Part shown: positions 21,215 to 32,986 of the stretch, piece by piece
Numbering within the stretch: the stretch's first letter is position 1
How the letters are laid out: the number at the start of each line of letters is the position of its first letter
Assembly: GCA_030280995.1 (NCBI GenBank)
Contig: JASXTE010000008.1
Coordinates: forward strand, 13,741,212 to 13,805,211
DNA length: 64,000 nt
Direction of reading: 5' to 3'
From: Hemileia vastatrix
Taxonomy: Eukaryota > Basidiomycota > Pucciniomycetes > Pucciniales > Zaghouaniaceae
Translations under genes and position numbers: made by a program
Notes under the pieces: generated by a model
What the model saw: the letters and a program-made list of their open reading frames with translations, nothing else
Databases searched by the model: none
Told to the model about the DNA's origin: nothing

Positions 21215-23290
21215 ATGTGTGACAACAATGACATTGTAAGTAATAAGGTAAAACCTTATAACTTAATACCTAGAGCTGAAAGACCTGTTAAAGGACATTC
21301 AAGTGGAGGGCCAGGACTCTACCATAATAAACTACACTCTTCCAATGTCTCTGGAGGAAAGGGAAAGGCTTTTAAAGCAAGTTTCAATAAAGAAAACAAA
21401 AAATACATTACAAGAACAAATTCACTCCCTATCCACCCTACTGAAAACCTTGACAATAATAGTCAACAAGATAGTGGACCAGATCAACAATCTGGAGAAA
21501 AGAGCAGCTCAAGGTTTCATTGAAGTCAACCAAGCTCTAGTGGACATAAAGGCTCAACCACCAACAGTAGCACCCATCAATTCCATAACAAAACCTCCAG
21601 CCCAAGAGGAGGATCAAAAAATCACAGTAAGCAAATGGAAATGGGATTGGTACGCCCAAAATTACAACAATCCTCAACAGCAGGGCTCCAGCAGTCACCC
21701 TTACAGGGGAAAGGCAAGGAGAGGCAGGGGAAGTGGGATAAGACCTTGGTAAGTCATCTAACTCCTCATAGTCAATTGTATCAACCTGACAATAAATTAC
21801 TTATAGGTAATGAGATTGATAAAGAAATATTGGATATAATTGATAATGATTTAAAGGATCATTCATTTGGAAAAAATATGTTAAACTTATCTTTACATGA
21901 GGACAATGTAAATAGTTTTATTGATCACCAGGATAATGCTATTAATATAAAAATGAAATCAAACAATGAGTCTTCTGAGTTGGACACAGAAAAAATAGAA
22001 TATTTTTTGAAAGTGAATCCAATAAAATCAAAATAATAAGTAAATTATTATTGAGAATTGAAAAATTGGAAGATTTCTCAAAAGAGTCAAACAATAATAC
22101 AGAAAATTTATTATTACAGCTAACACAATCATTGAGTACCACAGCCAATAAATTAAAAATTATTGAAAATTCAAATAATCAATTAATCAAAGAGAATAAA
22201 AGATTGAATTCTGAGATTAGAAATTTAGAAATTAAATTAGAACATTCTCAGAATGTTATGACTACCATTGAGGGATGTGTTATATTATCTTTTTCAAATA
22301 TAAATGATACTCTGACTCATGTACCTGTAATAAAGGATAGGTTACAAAGATTAGAAATAGAAGTAGCAAACATATTGAAAAATACTGAAAAAATAAAAGA
22401 TAACACTTCTTATGTGGCAAGAGTACCTGTTTTCATGAAACAAGCAAAGAAACACCAATGATGGAACATGAACATAGCGTCATGGGCTCTGAGAACAGTA
22501 AATCAGTATAAGATGAAATAAATGATAATCTTTCCAAAGTAAGTGAATTACTGAATATTCCTCAGGTTAGGGAAGCAAGAAATAACCAAAAGAATTGGCC
22601 TAAATTAGATCAGTACCGTTCTTTTGATGGGGATTCAAAATCTGATTGGCAGCAATTCGTACAAAGAATTGATAACTTAAAATTTTCATACAAATTACCT
22701 GATGAAGAAATTACTTCAAAGTCAATATCTTTATTTACAGATGTGGCATTATTATGGTTTGAATCTGTATTGAGTGAGGGAATTAATTACTCCTGGAATG
22801 AATGGAAGGCACTAATTGAAAGGCAATTTGGTGGCCCAAAATTTAGAATCACTCAACAAAGATTTTATGAAAGAACAAGATATAATCCAAATGCTGGAGA
22901 TAAACCCATGTTCTTTTTAATGACTTTAATAAAAATCATGAAAGCTATGGATCTAAAAATGGATTATGAAGAGTGGAAAGAAAAAATAATAAACAAGTTG
23001 CCTATATCAGTTAGAGAAATTATTGTAGCTAGAACTGAAACCATCAGAGATACCTCTGGGTTCATAAATATATGCAATGAGATATTATTAAACCACAAGT
23101 ATGAAACCAAGTGTAGCAATTACAGAAAAAGTGTTGACATGGTAGAACCTACTACAAGTAAATTGCCAGTGGAGAATAAAAATCCTTCAGCTCCCCTTGT
23201 CCCTAAGAGACAGGAGAATAACACTTGTTACAAATGTAATGAACCTTGTGTAAAGGGTCACATGTGTAAGATGAGAATAAATGTTATTGA
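21215..23290 (+). pseudogene. Gypsy D gag
   Basis: The ATG at 21215 starts a frame (MCDNNDIVSNK) that is lost by about 21300. The reading then moves between frames at 21303-21752, 21635-22036 and 22051-22461 before settling at about 22520. Recognisable parts are a VSKWKWDWYAQN block with a Pro-rich HPYRGK tail, as in B2; a helical middle; the Gag core (FDGDSKSDWQQF, then WFESVLSEGINYSWNEWK and RQFGGPKFR); and a zinc knuckle CYKCNEPCVKGHMC at about 23225-23266. Heavily shifted, so no working Gag is expected. Confidence 0.8.
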
Positions 23291-26200
23291 AACCTCACAG
23301 AATTCTGAACCAAGTAATCATGAAGATGAGAACATGGAATCCAGTGAGGATTGTAAAAGTAACATATTTTACAGTGATGATGAACATGAGATATTTGTAT
23401 TAAAACAGGATATTATGTTTCTGAATGATGCTATACCTCATACAGACACATCTTTAACTTCTATTGAAGAAGCTGAAATAATTAAAGATGTAACTCATGA
23501 TACTTACAAAATAACACCTATAAGAGCACCTGTTATTATATGTGGAAGAGAAATGAATTCCATTCTTGACACTGGGGCTGCAGGTAGTGTAGTTTCAATT
23601 AATACATTAATGAAACTTGATATTAAGTACCAGGAATAACTAGAGCCTGTTCAAAAAAAGAACTGGAGAGGTTTTGGTTCAGTATTAAATCCAATTGGCA
23701 GATATAAAACTGCTGTGTTCTTTAAATATAATAATGGATATGATAGAGCAGTGTGTGAATTTGTAGTAATGGATAATAAAAATTGTAGTGATTGGTTTAT
23801 TATTGGCAATGATTTATTGACAAAATTTAGCATCAAACTAGATCCTGCAAACAGTTGCTTCACTATAGGCGTGAATGATAAGAGAAAATTTAAAATATGT
23901 TCTGAAAACTCAGTGTATGCCATTTCTCCTAGAGAAGAACAACTGCAAGGTGGAAGAACCACCACTGAGACGGTTTAATTGTAAAATGAAATCTAAAAGG
24001 CCCCTTTCAGTTCTCAACTCTCAAAAATTGAAGAAGAAAATATTTTGATATTGATTAAATCATATCCTATGGCGTTCTCTCATGGTTAAAATGAACTAGG
24101 ATTGGTCAAAGACCATGAGATGAAAATCTCTTTAAGCTGTGATTTGGATAATATTCCTGGAAGCCTGAAAAAGAAACCTTACCCAGCATCTCCTGCAAAA
24201 AGGATAGATATTGAAGACAATTTAAAATTATTTTTAGAAATGAGTATTTTTGAAAAAGTAGACACAAAAGCTAAGTATTGTGACATTTCACAAGTATTGA
24301 TCTCTTATGAAAAGGATAAGGCAAGATTATTTGGTGATTATAGAGCTCTGAATACATACACTGTAGATGATATTTACCCTCTACCAAGGATGGCTTCTAT
24401 CCATGCTACCTTACAAGGAGAAAAATATATTTCCTGTCTGGATGGAAACAAGGGTTACCACCAGATTCCTGTAGAAAAGAATTCTCAAAATTAATTATTA
24501 ATAACCACACATATGGGTATATTTAAGTATGTGAGAATGCCATTTGGCCCAAAAAATGTGTCTTTAGTCTTCCAAAAAATAATGGATAGTGTTTTCCATC
24601 AGGAAATGGTTGAAGGATGGCTTTTGGTCTATATTGATGACATCATAGTGTTTTCAAAAACATATGATGAACATTTAAATCACCTGGAAAGAATCTTTCA
24701 AAAGATGGATCAAATGAAAATGACAATTGCATTAAAGAAATGTAAGTTTGGATTTCAATCCTTGAAAGTACTTGGACATGTTGTATCTGTATTACAAATT
24801 TAAGTTGACCAGAATAGAGTGGAAGCAATTAAAAACATTGCTATACCTAAAAAGGTAAAATAGGTTCAAATTTTTTTGGGTATGTGTGGATATTATAGAC
24901 AGTATATTAAAAATTACTAATCCATTGCAGCTCCTTTAACAACATTAATCAGGAAAAATGAGGCTTTCATTTGAAATAATGAAAGACAACACGCCTTTAA
25001 TAAATTAAAGGAATGTTTTATGTTAGCTCCAATATTGGGACTGCCAGATTTCACCCTACCTTTTATCTTGTACACTGATGCAAGCTTCATAGGTTTAGGT
25101 GCTGCTTTACAGCAGAAACAGATAATAAATGGAAAATTATCTGAAGTAGTTATCTTTTATATATCAAGAACCTTAAGAAAAAAAGAATTAAGGTATGGTG
25201 CCACACATCTGGAATGTTTAGCCGTGGTTTGGGTTTTGGAGAAACTTCATTACTATCTGGAAGACCAGAAGTTTGAACTTATAACAGATTTCAGTGCAGT
25301 AAAATCATTACTAAACATGAAAACCCCTAATAGGCACATTTTTAGGTGGCAACTAGCTGTACAAGAGTACAGAGGAAGACTGACAATCACTCATAGAGCA
25401 GGAACATTGCATTCTAATGTGGATTTATTATCCAGAAGTCCTTTGCCAAATGATGCTGACAACCAAGCTTATGTACCTGAAAATGAGGTTATACATATAT
25501 TTGGGATTAATATAGTGGATTTAGAGGAAGAGTTTATGCAAACTATATTTGAAAATTATTCATCTGATAAAGATTTGACTAAACTATCTACCATTCTAAA
25601 TGATCCAACTAATGCCTCCATGAGTGCATTAATTAAAACCTTGCTTCCAAAGTATAGAAATGCATTGGAAAAAGGTAAACTTTCAATTGAAGATGGATAT
25701 ATATATTACAGGAAAAATTTAAGTTATGTAATAGTGATATTACCTTCTATTAAAGAGTTAATGTTGAGTACTTGTCATGCTGACATCTTAGCTGGTCATT
25801 TTGACTTTAAAAAAACATTAACTAGAGTTAAAAACACAGCCTGGTGGATAAACATGAAAGAAGATGTACAAAAATACATTGAAACATGTGACTCTTGTCA
25901 GAAATCTAAAAGATTAACTGGGAAGAGAGCTGCGTTGTTACAACAAATAGAGCAGCCAGAAGCTCTATGGGAAATTATAAACATGGATTTTGTAACTGGC
26001 TTTCCATTAGCAGGAAAAGAAAGTTTCAATTCTTGCTGGGTAATAGTAGATAGATTAACAAATATGTGTAAATTTATCCCTACCCATAAAGAGGTATCTG
26101 CTAAAGATTTGGAATTACTATGGGGGACTCAGATGATGAATACTGCTGGGTTCCCTAAAGCCATAATCTCTGACAAAGACCCTAAATTCACTTCAGAGTT

Positions 26201-27063
26201 CTGGACATCTTTGATGGAAGTATCAGGTTGCCAATTGAAATTGTCTACAGCACACCATCCACAAACTGATGGGCTGGCTGAGAGAATGATACAATCTCTA
26301 GAAGACATGATCAGAAGATATTGTGCCTTTGGGTAGAATACAAAGACAATGAGAAATTCACACATGACTGGGTAATATTAATTCCTGGCCTTGAATTTGC
26401 TTATAAAAGCACAACTCATTCAGTAACAGAGAAGAAACCATTTGAACTCTGGCTGGGATACGTACCAAATACCCCAGTAAATCATTTAAATAAATTACCA
26501 AGGTTAGATATACACCATGGTACTAAAACATTTATTCATATGCAAAAAATGTGTAGAAAGCATGCAGAAGAATGCATCCAAAAAGCATTTGAATATGAAA
26601 AGAAAAGGTGGGATAAATCTCATAAAGAATTTAAATTCAAAAAGGGAGATGAAGTCCTCATATCAACACTACATTTTAACTTACAAGGTAATGTTAAATT
26701 AAAGGATCCCTTTGTAGGAACTTTTGTAGTAAGAAAAATGGCTGGTAATAATGCAGTGGAAGTCATATTTAATGCTCCATATGATAGGAAACATCCAGAT
26801 TTCCCTATCTCATTATTGAAACCTTACCATTCAAATGATCCTGACTTATTTCCAAAAAGAAGGGGAAGGCCTAAAAAGCAACCTGAAGAGATTGTGGAAA
26901 AACAGAGATTAAAAAAGTAATCAAGAAAAGAATCCTTACTAAAGAAAATGGAACTGAGTATTTATTAAGATTTAAAGGGAAATCAAATGAATTTGATAAA
27001 TGTATACCTGAAAAATAAATCTCTAATTTATCCACCCTTCTTAAAAAATTTAAACAGAAATAA
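23291..27063 (+). pseudogene. Gypsy D pol: protease, RT, RNase H, integrase, chromodomain remnant
   Basis: The protease motif SILDTGAAGSVVS is near 23560. Stops follow at 23637 and around 23976-24100. RT has FGDYRALNTYTVDDIYPLPR, SCLDGNKGYHQ and YIDDIIVFSK, with a TAA at 24492 between them and further breaks between 24803 and 25020. RNase H (LYTDASFIGLGAALQ) and integrase (CDSCQKSK; D in NMDFVTGF, D in SDKDPKF, E in LAERMIQ) read openly from 25020 to 26336. A frameshift there moves reading to the frame that ends at 26920. Remnants of the chromodomain continue to about 27060. All catalytic residues that I can locate are kept, but the copy is clearly dead. Confidence 0.87.
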
Positions 27064-27244
27064 ATTTCTGTTTAACCAGCTGAGGGTTTAAAATACCAGT
27101 ACTCGTAATATTTTATTAAGTTTTATTTCTTTAAAGTATAATCTTTAATGCTACAGAATTAATCTGAATACCTGAAAATTAAACAAATAAATAAATAAAA
27201 ATGTATAACTTATCATTTTTTATTGTTTTTTTTGGGTGGGTGAG
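27064..27244 (+). other. D pol-to-LTR gap with polypurine tract
   Basis: AT-rich sequence after pol. It ends in a T-run followed by GGGTGGGTGAG at 27234-27244, immediately before TGTCAGCC of the 3' LTR, which fits a polypurine tract. Confidence 0.6.
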
Positions 27245-27537
27245 TGTCAGCCTGTATATCCCCAGGACTGAGTAAAAAGTACTTATAAGTTATGTTAAAC
27301 ACATGAACTATACATGGGAATAATTATTAAGATTACACAAACAGTAAACATAAGTAAAATTATGATAATATACAAAATATGCCATTATAACACCTTATAT
27401 ACATGCATATATTCACCTTTTATAAGTCTTATGTACTTAATATTAAGTCTCAATATGTTAGGGTAATCTTAAGAACCTTAAGTATAAGGCTACATAATTT
27501 CTAAGTACACTTAAAGCTGTTATTTTCACTTTTTTAT

Positions 27538-28344
27538 TGTCACACGCCACATGACACTCGAGGCAAAAGCAGCTCATAAAATCAATAACACAGAGGTCTA
27601 AATCCATACTCAAAGCGCAGAAAGCAATTCTACATAGCAACTGCGACTTTCCTTTGTGTACTCACTATTCAACTGTGCTAGTCTAAACTCTAAATCTAAA
27701 TTAGTCAATCTCTCAATAGTGTGTCTCAGTCTTTTCCTCAATAAGCAATGCAAAGCGCAATAGTCAATGTAATAGTACGTTAAAAGGTTTATTAATTGTC
27801 TGTGAATTATTAAAAGGGGTAGTGAGCATGGACGGAATGGTTAGTGGAGGATTAAAGGGTTGAAGGATGTTAGTGAGGAGGGTCCAGGTGTAATGGGTGT
27901 ATTTTTTAATGGTCTGTGGTGTGCGGAATAGTGGATGGGTATGAGGTCAATGCGAGGAGTAAAGGATATAAAAGGGGTTGGGTTTTTGGTACAACATTTT
28001 TTAGAATTAAATTATAAAACGTATATATAGTTAATAGTGGTAAAGCTTTAGGTTAAATCATTATTATTGTATCTTTCCTTATTTTCTCAGTAATCATTTC
28101 TAAATCCTAAATCTTTGATTATTGAGTTTCAAACCCTTTGTGAGATCTTAAGAATATTAATATTACCTTTAAATTATATTAGAATTCTTCTCGAACATAT
28201 CTCAAAGCAGTAGCTCTTCCTTCGAGTCATCTTTAAATCACTTCCTTAAACATTTCCTCTGTGCTTCAAAGAAGTTTCTAAACTCCTCCCTCCATCTCAC
28301 TTCCAGGAACACCCTCGACCTTGTGCGTAGGTTGTCTGGTGAAA
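27538..28344 (+). repeat. Solo LTR of gypsy family A (807 bp)
   Basis: It starts TGTCACACGCCACATGACA and ends GTTGTCTGGTGAAA (the terminal CA has changed to AA). It is flanked by TTTAT at 27533-27537 and 28345-28349. The other D LTR lacks it near 10553, reading TTTTCACTGTTTTATGC, so the insertion and the duplication are confirmed. It probably arose by recombination between two LTRs of a full element. Confidence 0.9.
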
Positions 28345-28460
28345 TTTATGCAAAAAACAAGAAATGCGCTTTATTTCACTTAAAAGTTGACTATATGCGC
28401 CATAAATTTGAGAATACCAAAATTGGGCTTTGATAGATCAATTTTTCTCATTTAGGACTA

Positions 28461-28652
28461 TTGATTTGGCTATTTAAATGCATAAAAATATCACTTTTCA
28501 AATTTGGTGTTTTTTATGCCAGAAATGGCTTCTGTGTACTGGCCACATACTGCCTGCTTTTTTCCCATGTGAATAGATTCATTTTTAGCAAAGTTAGCTT
28601 TTTACACTTTAATTACCCCACATTCTACGCCCACTGTGGGGAAACACACTAA
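28461..28652 (+). other. Small hydrophobic ORF inside the D 3' LTR
   Basis: 63 codons in the sense direction of D, beginning MIWLFKCIKI and ending CGETH. The same frame in the 5' LTR starts at 10666, differs at a few residues and runs on into B2 sequence. It is rich in Phe, Leu and Cys. The two LTR copies are very similar in DNA, so an open frame could persist by youth alone. I do not claim that it is expressed. Confidence 0.3.
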
Positions 28653-29553
28653 AATAGGCGACAGGCACTTATTTAGTGTCCTAGTTTAATTAATAATGCA
28701 TTGACCCTCTTTATATGTACTAATTTCATTAATAACCTCACTCTTGGCGCCTTATTTCACTACCACGCTTAAATTCGCCTAAAAATTAGTCAAGGATATA
28801 CCCATGCAGGCACCTGCCAAGTAAATCATGTAGTTACCCCACATCTCATGCTCTTTTTTGAGTTTTTGGGTGGTTTCTCAGTCAATATTGGTTATTTTTG
28901 AATGGGAATTTCACGTAGTATAATGTCACGATTAGCTCCATTATTTCTACAGTGAATCCCCCTTATTATTAAGCTATTATTAGCCTTAAAAAATTTCCTT
29001 TTTTTATATTAATGTTTAATATGCATATACTCTCTTTTTATCTTATTCTTTAATTTTGATGGATTTTCCTTATTATTACAGGATTTTGATGGTTGTTACT
29101 TTACTAATTATGTCATGTGTTACTTGGAATGTTGATGGGCATGTCTATTAGTTGTTTAGAGGCTTCATTAACTGTGTATTGGGTGGTACATCAAGGGAAT
29201 CATTGGGGAACTCAGTGTGTATAAAAGGAGGAGGTTTTTGGGTTGTGTTTCTAAATTCTTTATCATTACAATTTACCCCATATAACCAAATAAATTACAA
29301 TACATATCAATTAGTACTTTTATAAGGCTTTTGAATAGTATCTGAATTATTAAACTCTATTTTTCTACCAACTAAAAATATTGTAAGCCACATATAAAAA
29401 TAGTGAGAATTATATTACTGAGACCTTTATTTTGGACTATATTTTACTTTTTGTTGTATTTATACTACAGTATTCATAAAGGACCATCAAAATCTTTTAG
29501 AAAACTTACCATTAAAGCTAGTTCACGTCTTTTTACTTGACCTCAGCCTGACA

Positions 29554-30243
29554 AATTCTATCCATCAGTTGTTTTCCACTTTTTTAACCTCTTTTATGAT
29601 ATTAGACTTTGATTCCTCCAACTTCATAACTTGTTTGGAAAAGTGAGAAAGTTGATCCTGAAGAGGAGGTGATTTCTTCTTTATAGTTATCTTTTTTGGA
29701 GGGCATCCTTTTCTTTATTCTCAGTTTTTCTGGTTGGGGATAAGACTGTTTTTCCATAGTGAATTCCTGATACATTTTTTTAGCTTTAGACCTGGTATTA
29801 AAAGTATGTTTATCACTTAAATTGTCCTGTGGAGCACTCATTATGTCTAAAATAACTATTTTATACACCACAAACCAGAAAACATGTATTTTAATCAGTA
29901 TAAAAAAGTAATTAGTAATGTAAATACTAATAAAAGCACTGGAGCTTACCTTGAGTTAATATTTTTATGTATTTAAACAAAATATAATAAATATTTGTAG
30001 AAATATTTTTTGAAAAAATAATAAGATTAACTAGATCTCTATAGGGGTGAGTATTAAGCTTACCAAGATTTAAATAAATACTAATTTAATTGGGTGTTAT
30101 ATTGGTGACCAAATTCAAGTGAAATTGGGTTTATATTGGGTAAAGTTACTACTTTAAATACCTAATTTTTATTTAAAAAGATTAGTAAAATTTTAATAAG
30201 GGCTCTTTTCTAAAATAACTGAGTTATGATGACCCAAAAATTG
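29554..30243 (-). pseudogene. Gypsy E1 gag start and leader (right part)
   Basis: The gag ATG is at 29841 (MSAPQDNLSDKHTFNTRSKA), matching E2 gag (MSAPQDNVSEQPAYNTRSKA, ATG at 51566). The frame runs left to the D junction at 29554, so E1 gag is split by D. Upstream (29842-30243) is the E leader, which aligns with E2 at 51567-51960, including GGTGTTATATTGGTGACC near 30095. The leader stops at 30243, where the A2 3' LTR starts. The E1 primer site and 5' LTR are missing. Confidence 0.8.
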
Positions 30244-31013
30244 TGTCACCGGACAACCTACGCACAAGGTCGAGGATGTTCCTGAAAGTGAGATAAGGGA
30301 TTTAGAAACTTCTTCGAAGCACAGAGGAATGATTCGAGGAAATGATTTGAAGGTCTCTCGAAGTAAGAGCTACAGGTTCGAGGTATGTTTGAGAAGAATA
30401 ATAATATAGTTTCAAAGGTAATAGGAATTCTTAATATCTCACAAAGGGTTGGGAACTCAACAATCAAAGATTTATGATTTAGAAAAGATTATTGAGAAAA
30501 TAAAGAAAGATACAATAATAATGATTTAACTTAAAAGATTTTACCACTATTAAATGTAAATATGTTTTATAATTTAATTCTAAGGAATGTCGAACCAAAA
30601 ACCCAACCCTTTTATATCCTTTATTCCTCCTCGCATTGACCTCCCTCTCATCGCACCATTCCCATACCACAGACCATTAATAACATACACTTAGACCCTC
30701 TTCGCTAATATCCGTCCATGCTCAATTTACCCCTTTTAATTAATTAACAAACTTTTTAATGAAAACTACTATGTACTATTACGTTGATCATAGCGCTGTG
30801 CTTCGCTTATTGAAATTAAGACTAAGACACACTATTGAGAGATTGACTAATTTAGATTTAGAGTTTAGGCTAGCGCAGTTGAATAGTAAGTACACAAAGG
30901 GGAATCGCAGTTGCTATGGAGAATTGCTTTCTGCGCTTCGAGTATAGATTTAGAGCTCGATATTATTAATTTAATGAGCTGCTTTTGCCTCGAGTGTCAC
31001 ATGGCGCATGACA
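30244..31013 (-). repeat. A2 3' LTR (770 bp)
   Basis: The plus-strand ends are TGTCACCGG and GCGCATGACA, i.e. TGTCATGCGCC...CCGGTGACA on the element strand. It aligns with A1 4338-5111 and with the solo LTR at 27538. Confidence 0.9.
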
Positions 31014-31125
31014 GATTCCCAGGTATAAGAATTGTGAGCTCCGTTGAGCTTGAGCCATCTTCTCACACTAGTTTCCCTTTCCTCTATATATATCTTTTCT
31101 TGTTTATTACTTTCCTCATTATATA
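31014..31125 (+). promoter_or_regulatory. Leader region of the A2 antisense gene
   Basis: The gap between the A2 3' LTR and the antisense ATG has CTATATATATC near 31084-31092, a possible TATA element about 35 bases before the ATG. The A1 copy has TTATAAAATAAAT at a similar place. As in A1, no purine tract touches the LTR on the pol strand. Confidence 0.35.
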
Positions 31126-32085
31126 ATGAACTGTCCTACCCCAACGCCTACGCCTCCACACCCTAAAGCAGATGGGGGAATGGTTTTGCGACAGTTTTCC
31201 CAGGCTTGCACGGCTTGTGAAGCGATGGAATACTTTTTTGTCGAAAGTATGGCGACTCGAGGCCCTCTCCAGAAATGCAAGTTTTGCCGTTGGCGACGAG
31301 TGGTGTGCGATGCGTTGACAAAGAACGCAGAGATTGGACGAGGATTCACCAAGACTAAGTTTTGGGTGATCCCTAAAACAAAAGAGGTGGTCAAAGACAT
31401 TTGGGATGTCTCGGTTGGAGACGATCAATCGGTGGAGGAGAACGATAAGGAACTTGATAACGAGATCACAACCTGGGTAACCCAGGCCACAGGTTCAAAA
31501 CGGGGTGTCAAAGAAGAGATCAATGAATTGGTTGAGGAAGATGAGGATGAAGTCCCTGTTCCAAGGCGGACACCCAAAAAACGACAGGTGGTCATTGAAG
31601 ATGACGAGGAGGAGAAAGAAGCAGAGGTAGAGGTGGCTCCAAGGTTGTTCTTAGAGCCTGACCCCATCTTCGAAGTAAGTTTTATCTGTTGCTTTTTTTA
31701 GGGATGAGGTTACTGATGAGTTCTTGTTTAGACATCAAGTACCATTGAAGACCCAATTGGGGAACCTGTGTCGCTTTTGCCAACAGAGGCAAACCCTCCA
31801 GTCACGGGTGGAATCGAAGAACCTGAGGAAACGCTGGACTAGGTGTGGTCGAAGAAGCCTTGTCAGGGTCGACAAGTTAGGTTTGCAGAAGAGTTGTGTG
31901 GGGAGGTCAATAAAATTATCGATGCTGCTTCCTTTGAAGTGGCAGAGGAACTGTTGGAGATTGGAGAGGTGGTTCCGGTAGGAGAAGAGGAGGTATTTGA
32001 GAAATGCAGGAAGGAGATAAGGGTAATTTTGGAGAAGATGAAAGGATTGGTTCGAGAAAAATTAAAAGAGAAAAATTTGAAATGA
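31126..32085 (+). pseudogene. Antisense two-exon gene of family A (copy 2, one premature stop)
   Basis: Exon 1 is 31126-31674 (183 codons) and the intron is 31675-31731 (57 nt; GTAAGT donor, TTTAG acceptor, phase 0, same place as copy 1). Exon 2 is 31732-32085. A TAG at 31840-31842 replaces the CAG of copy 1 and would cut the protein after 219 residues, removing the conserved C-terminal block. Cys28, Cys31, Cys51, Cys54 and Cys61 are present (QACTACEA, CKFCRWRRVVC); copy 1 has lost Cys31 but has a Cys at 38. The acidic centre and the RVRFAEELCGE-type C-terminus remain readable beyond the stop. It is antisense to A2 pol. The protein family is not recognised. Confidence 0.8.
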
Positions 32086-32986
32086 AAGGGAGAGATGTAA
32101 AGAAGTAGAAAAGTAGAATTCTCTTTAGTTTTTTTTTTTTTTTTTTTTTTGTATTATTTTATTGTATTTAAGGTGAATATTATTTTTTATAAGATTTGGG
32201 AGAGAGAGAAAAAAAAGTTTTAAATAAAATTTTGCTTTAGAATTTGAAAGAAGAAATTTAAAGAAAGAAAGAAAAAGAAAGAAGTTATTAATTGAAGGAA
32301 GTTTAAGTTTAAAAGAAAAATTTATGTAAGAGAAGAGAGAAGGAAGAAAAAAAATGTTTGGTGATTGAGATGAGTTTGTTGAAATGAGAATTTAATGAAA
32401 GAAGAATTTGTTGTTTGCGAAAAGTTGTTTATTGATGTTTTAGGAATTTTAGATAGTTGAAAAGAGAGAAAAAACAGAATTAGAATTTAAAGAGAATTTG
32501 AAAAAGAAGAATCATTTGTTCGAAGAACTTTATAAAGAGATTTAGAGGTTGAAGTTAAGTTTGAGGAAATGGTCATGTCGTTATTCGTACAAGATTTTGA
32601 TGCTTCAAAGGAAAGAAAGTTTAAAGAGAGAATAAATTTTAGAAAAGAAAAGTTTGAAGAGAATTTTAAATTTAAGAAAAGAATGTATTTAGAGAATTGA
32701 AAAAGTGAAGAGAAAAAAAAATTTAGAGAGATTTAAAAGTTTTTTATTTTTATTTTATTATTTATGTTTATTCTATTTATTTGTTTTTTTTTTTTAAATT
32801 TATTTTATTTTTAATTTTTAATTTTAATTTTGATTTTAATTTTAGTTGGTTTTGGAGAAAATTTTATAGAAGGATAAGAAAGAAAAAGAAAAAAAAAGAA
32901 AACAAGGATAAGAAATTTAAGAGGTGTTTTAGATTTTAAGAGAAAAAGAAAAAAGAAAGAAAAGAAGATTTAAAATAAAAGAAATT
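32086..32986. repeat. A2 spacer, purine-rich low complexity
   Basis: Gene-free A/G-rich plus-strand sequence (GAAAGAAAGAAAAAG-type runs) and T-runs near 32128-32150. It is the counterpart of 2332-3280 in A1. It separates the convergent ends of the antisense gene and pol. Confidence 0.65.

Larger units (their letters stand above)
10262..29553 (+). mobile_element. Ty3/gypsy retrotransposon D, carrying nested B2 and a solo A LTR
   Basis: The two LTRs begin TGTCAGCCTGTATATCCCC at 10262 and 27245 and end at 20625 and 29553. After removing the nested insertions and one copy of each duplication they are about 1502 and 1497 bp. The internal region (20626-27244) holds a leader, gag and pol, all broken. 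D sits inside E1: flanking bases AATCC (10257-10261) and AATTC (29554-29558) look like a decayed 5-bp duplication. The E2 gag, without D, reads continuously across the equivalent site near 51270. Confidence 0.9.
27245..29553 (+). repeat. D 3' LTR, interrupted by a solo A LTR
   Basis: It starts TGTCAGCCTGTATATCCCC and ends CAGCCTGACA. It is about 1497 bp without the nested A LTR (27538-28344) and one TTTAT copy. It matches both segments of the 5' LTR. The site where B2 entered the 5' LTR is uninterrupted here, near 28672-28680. Confidence 0.9.
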
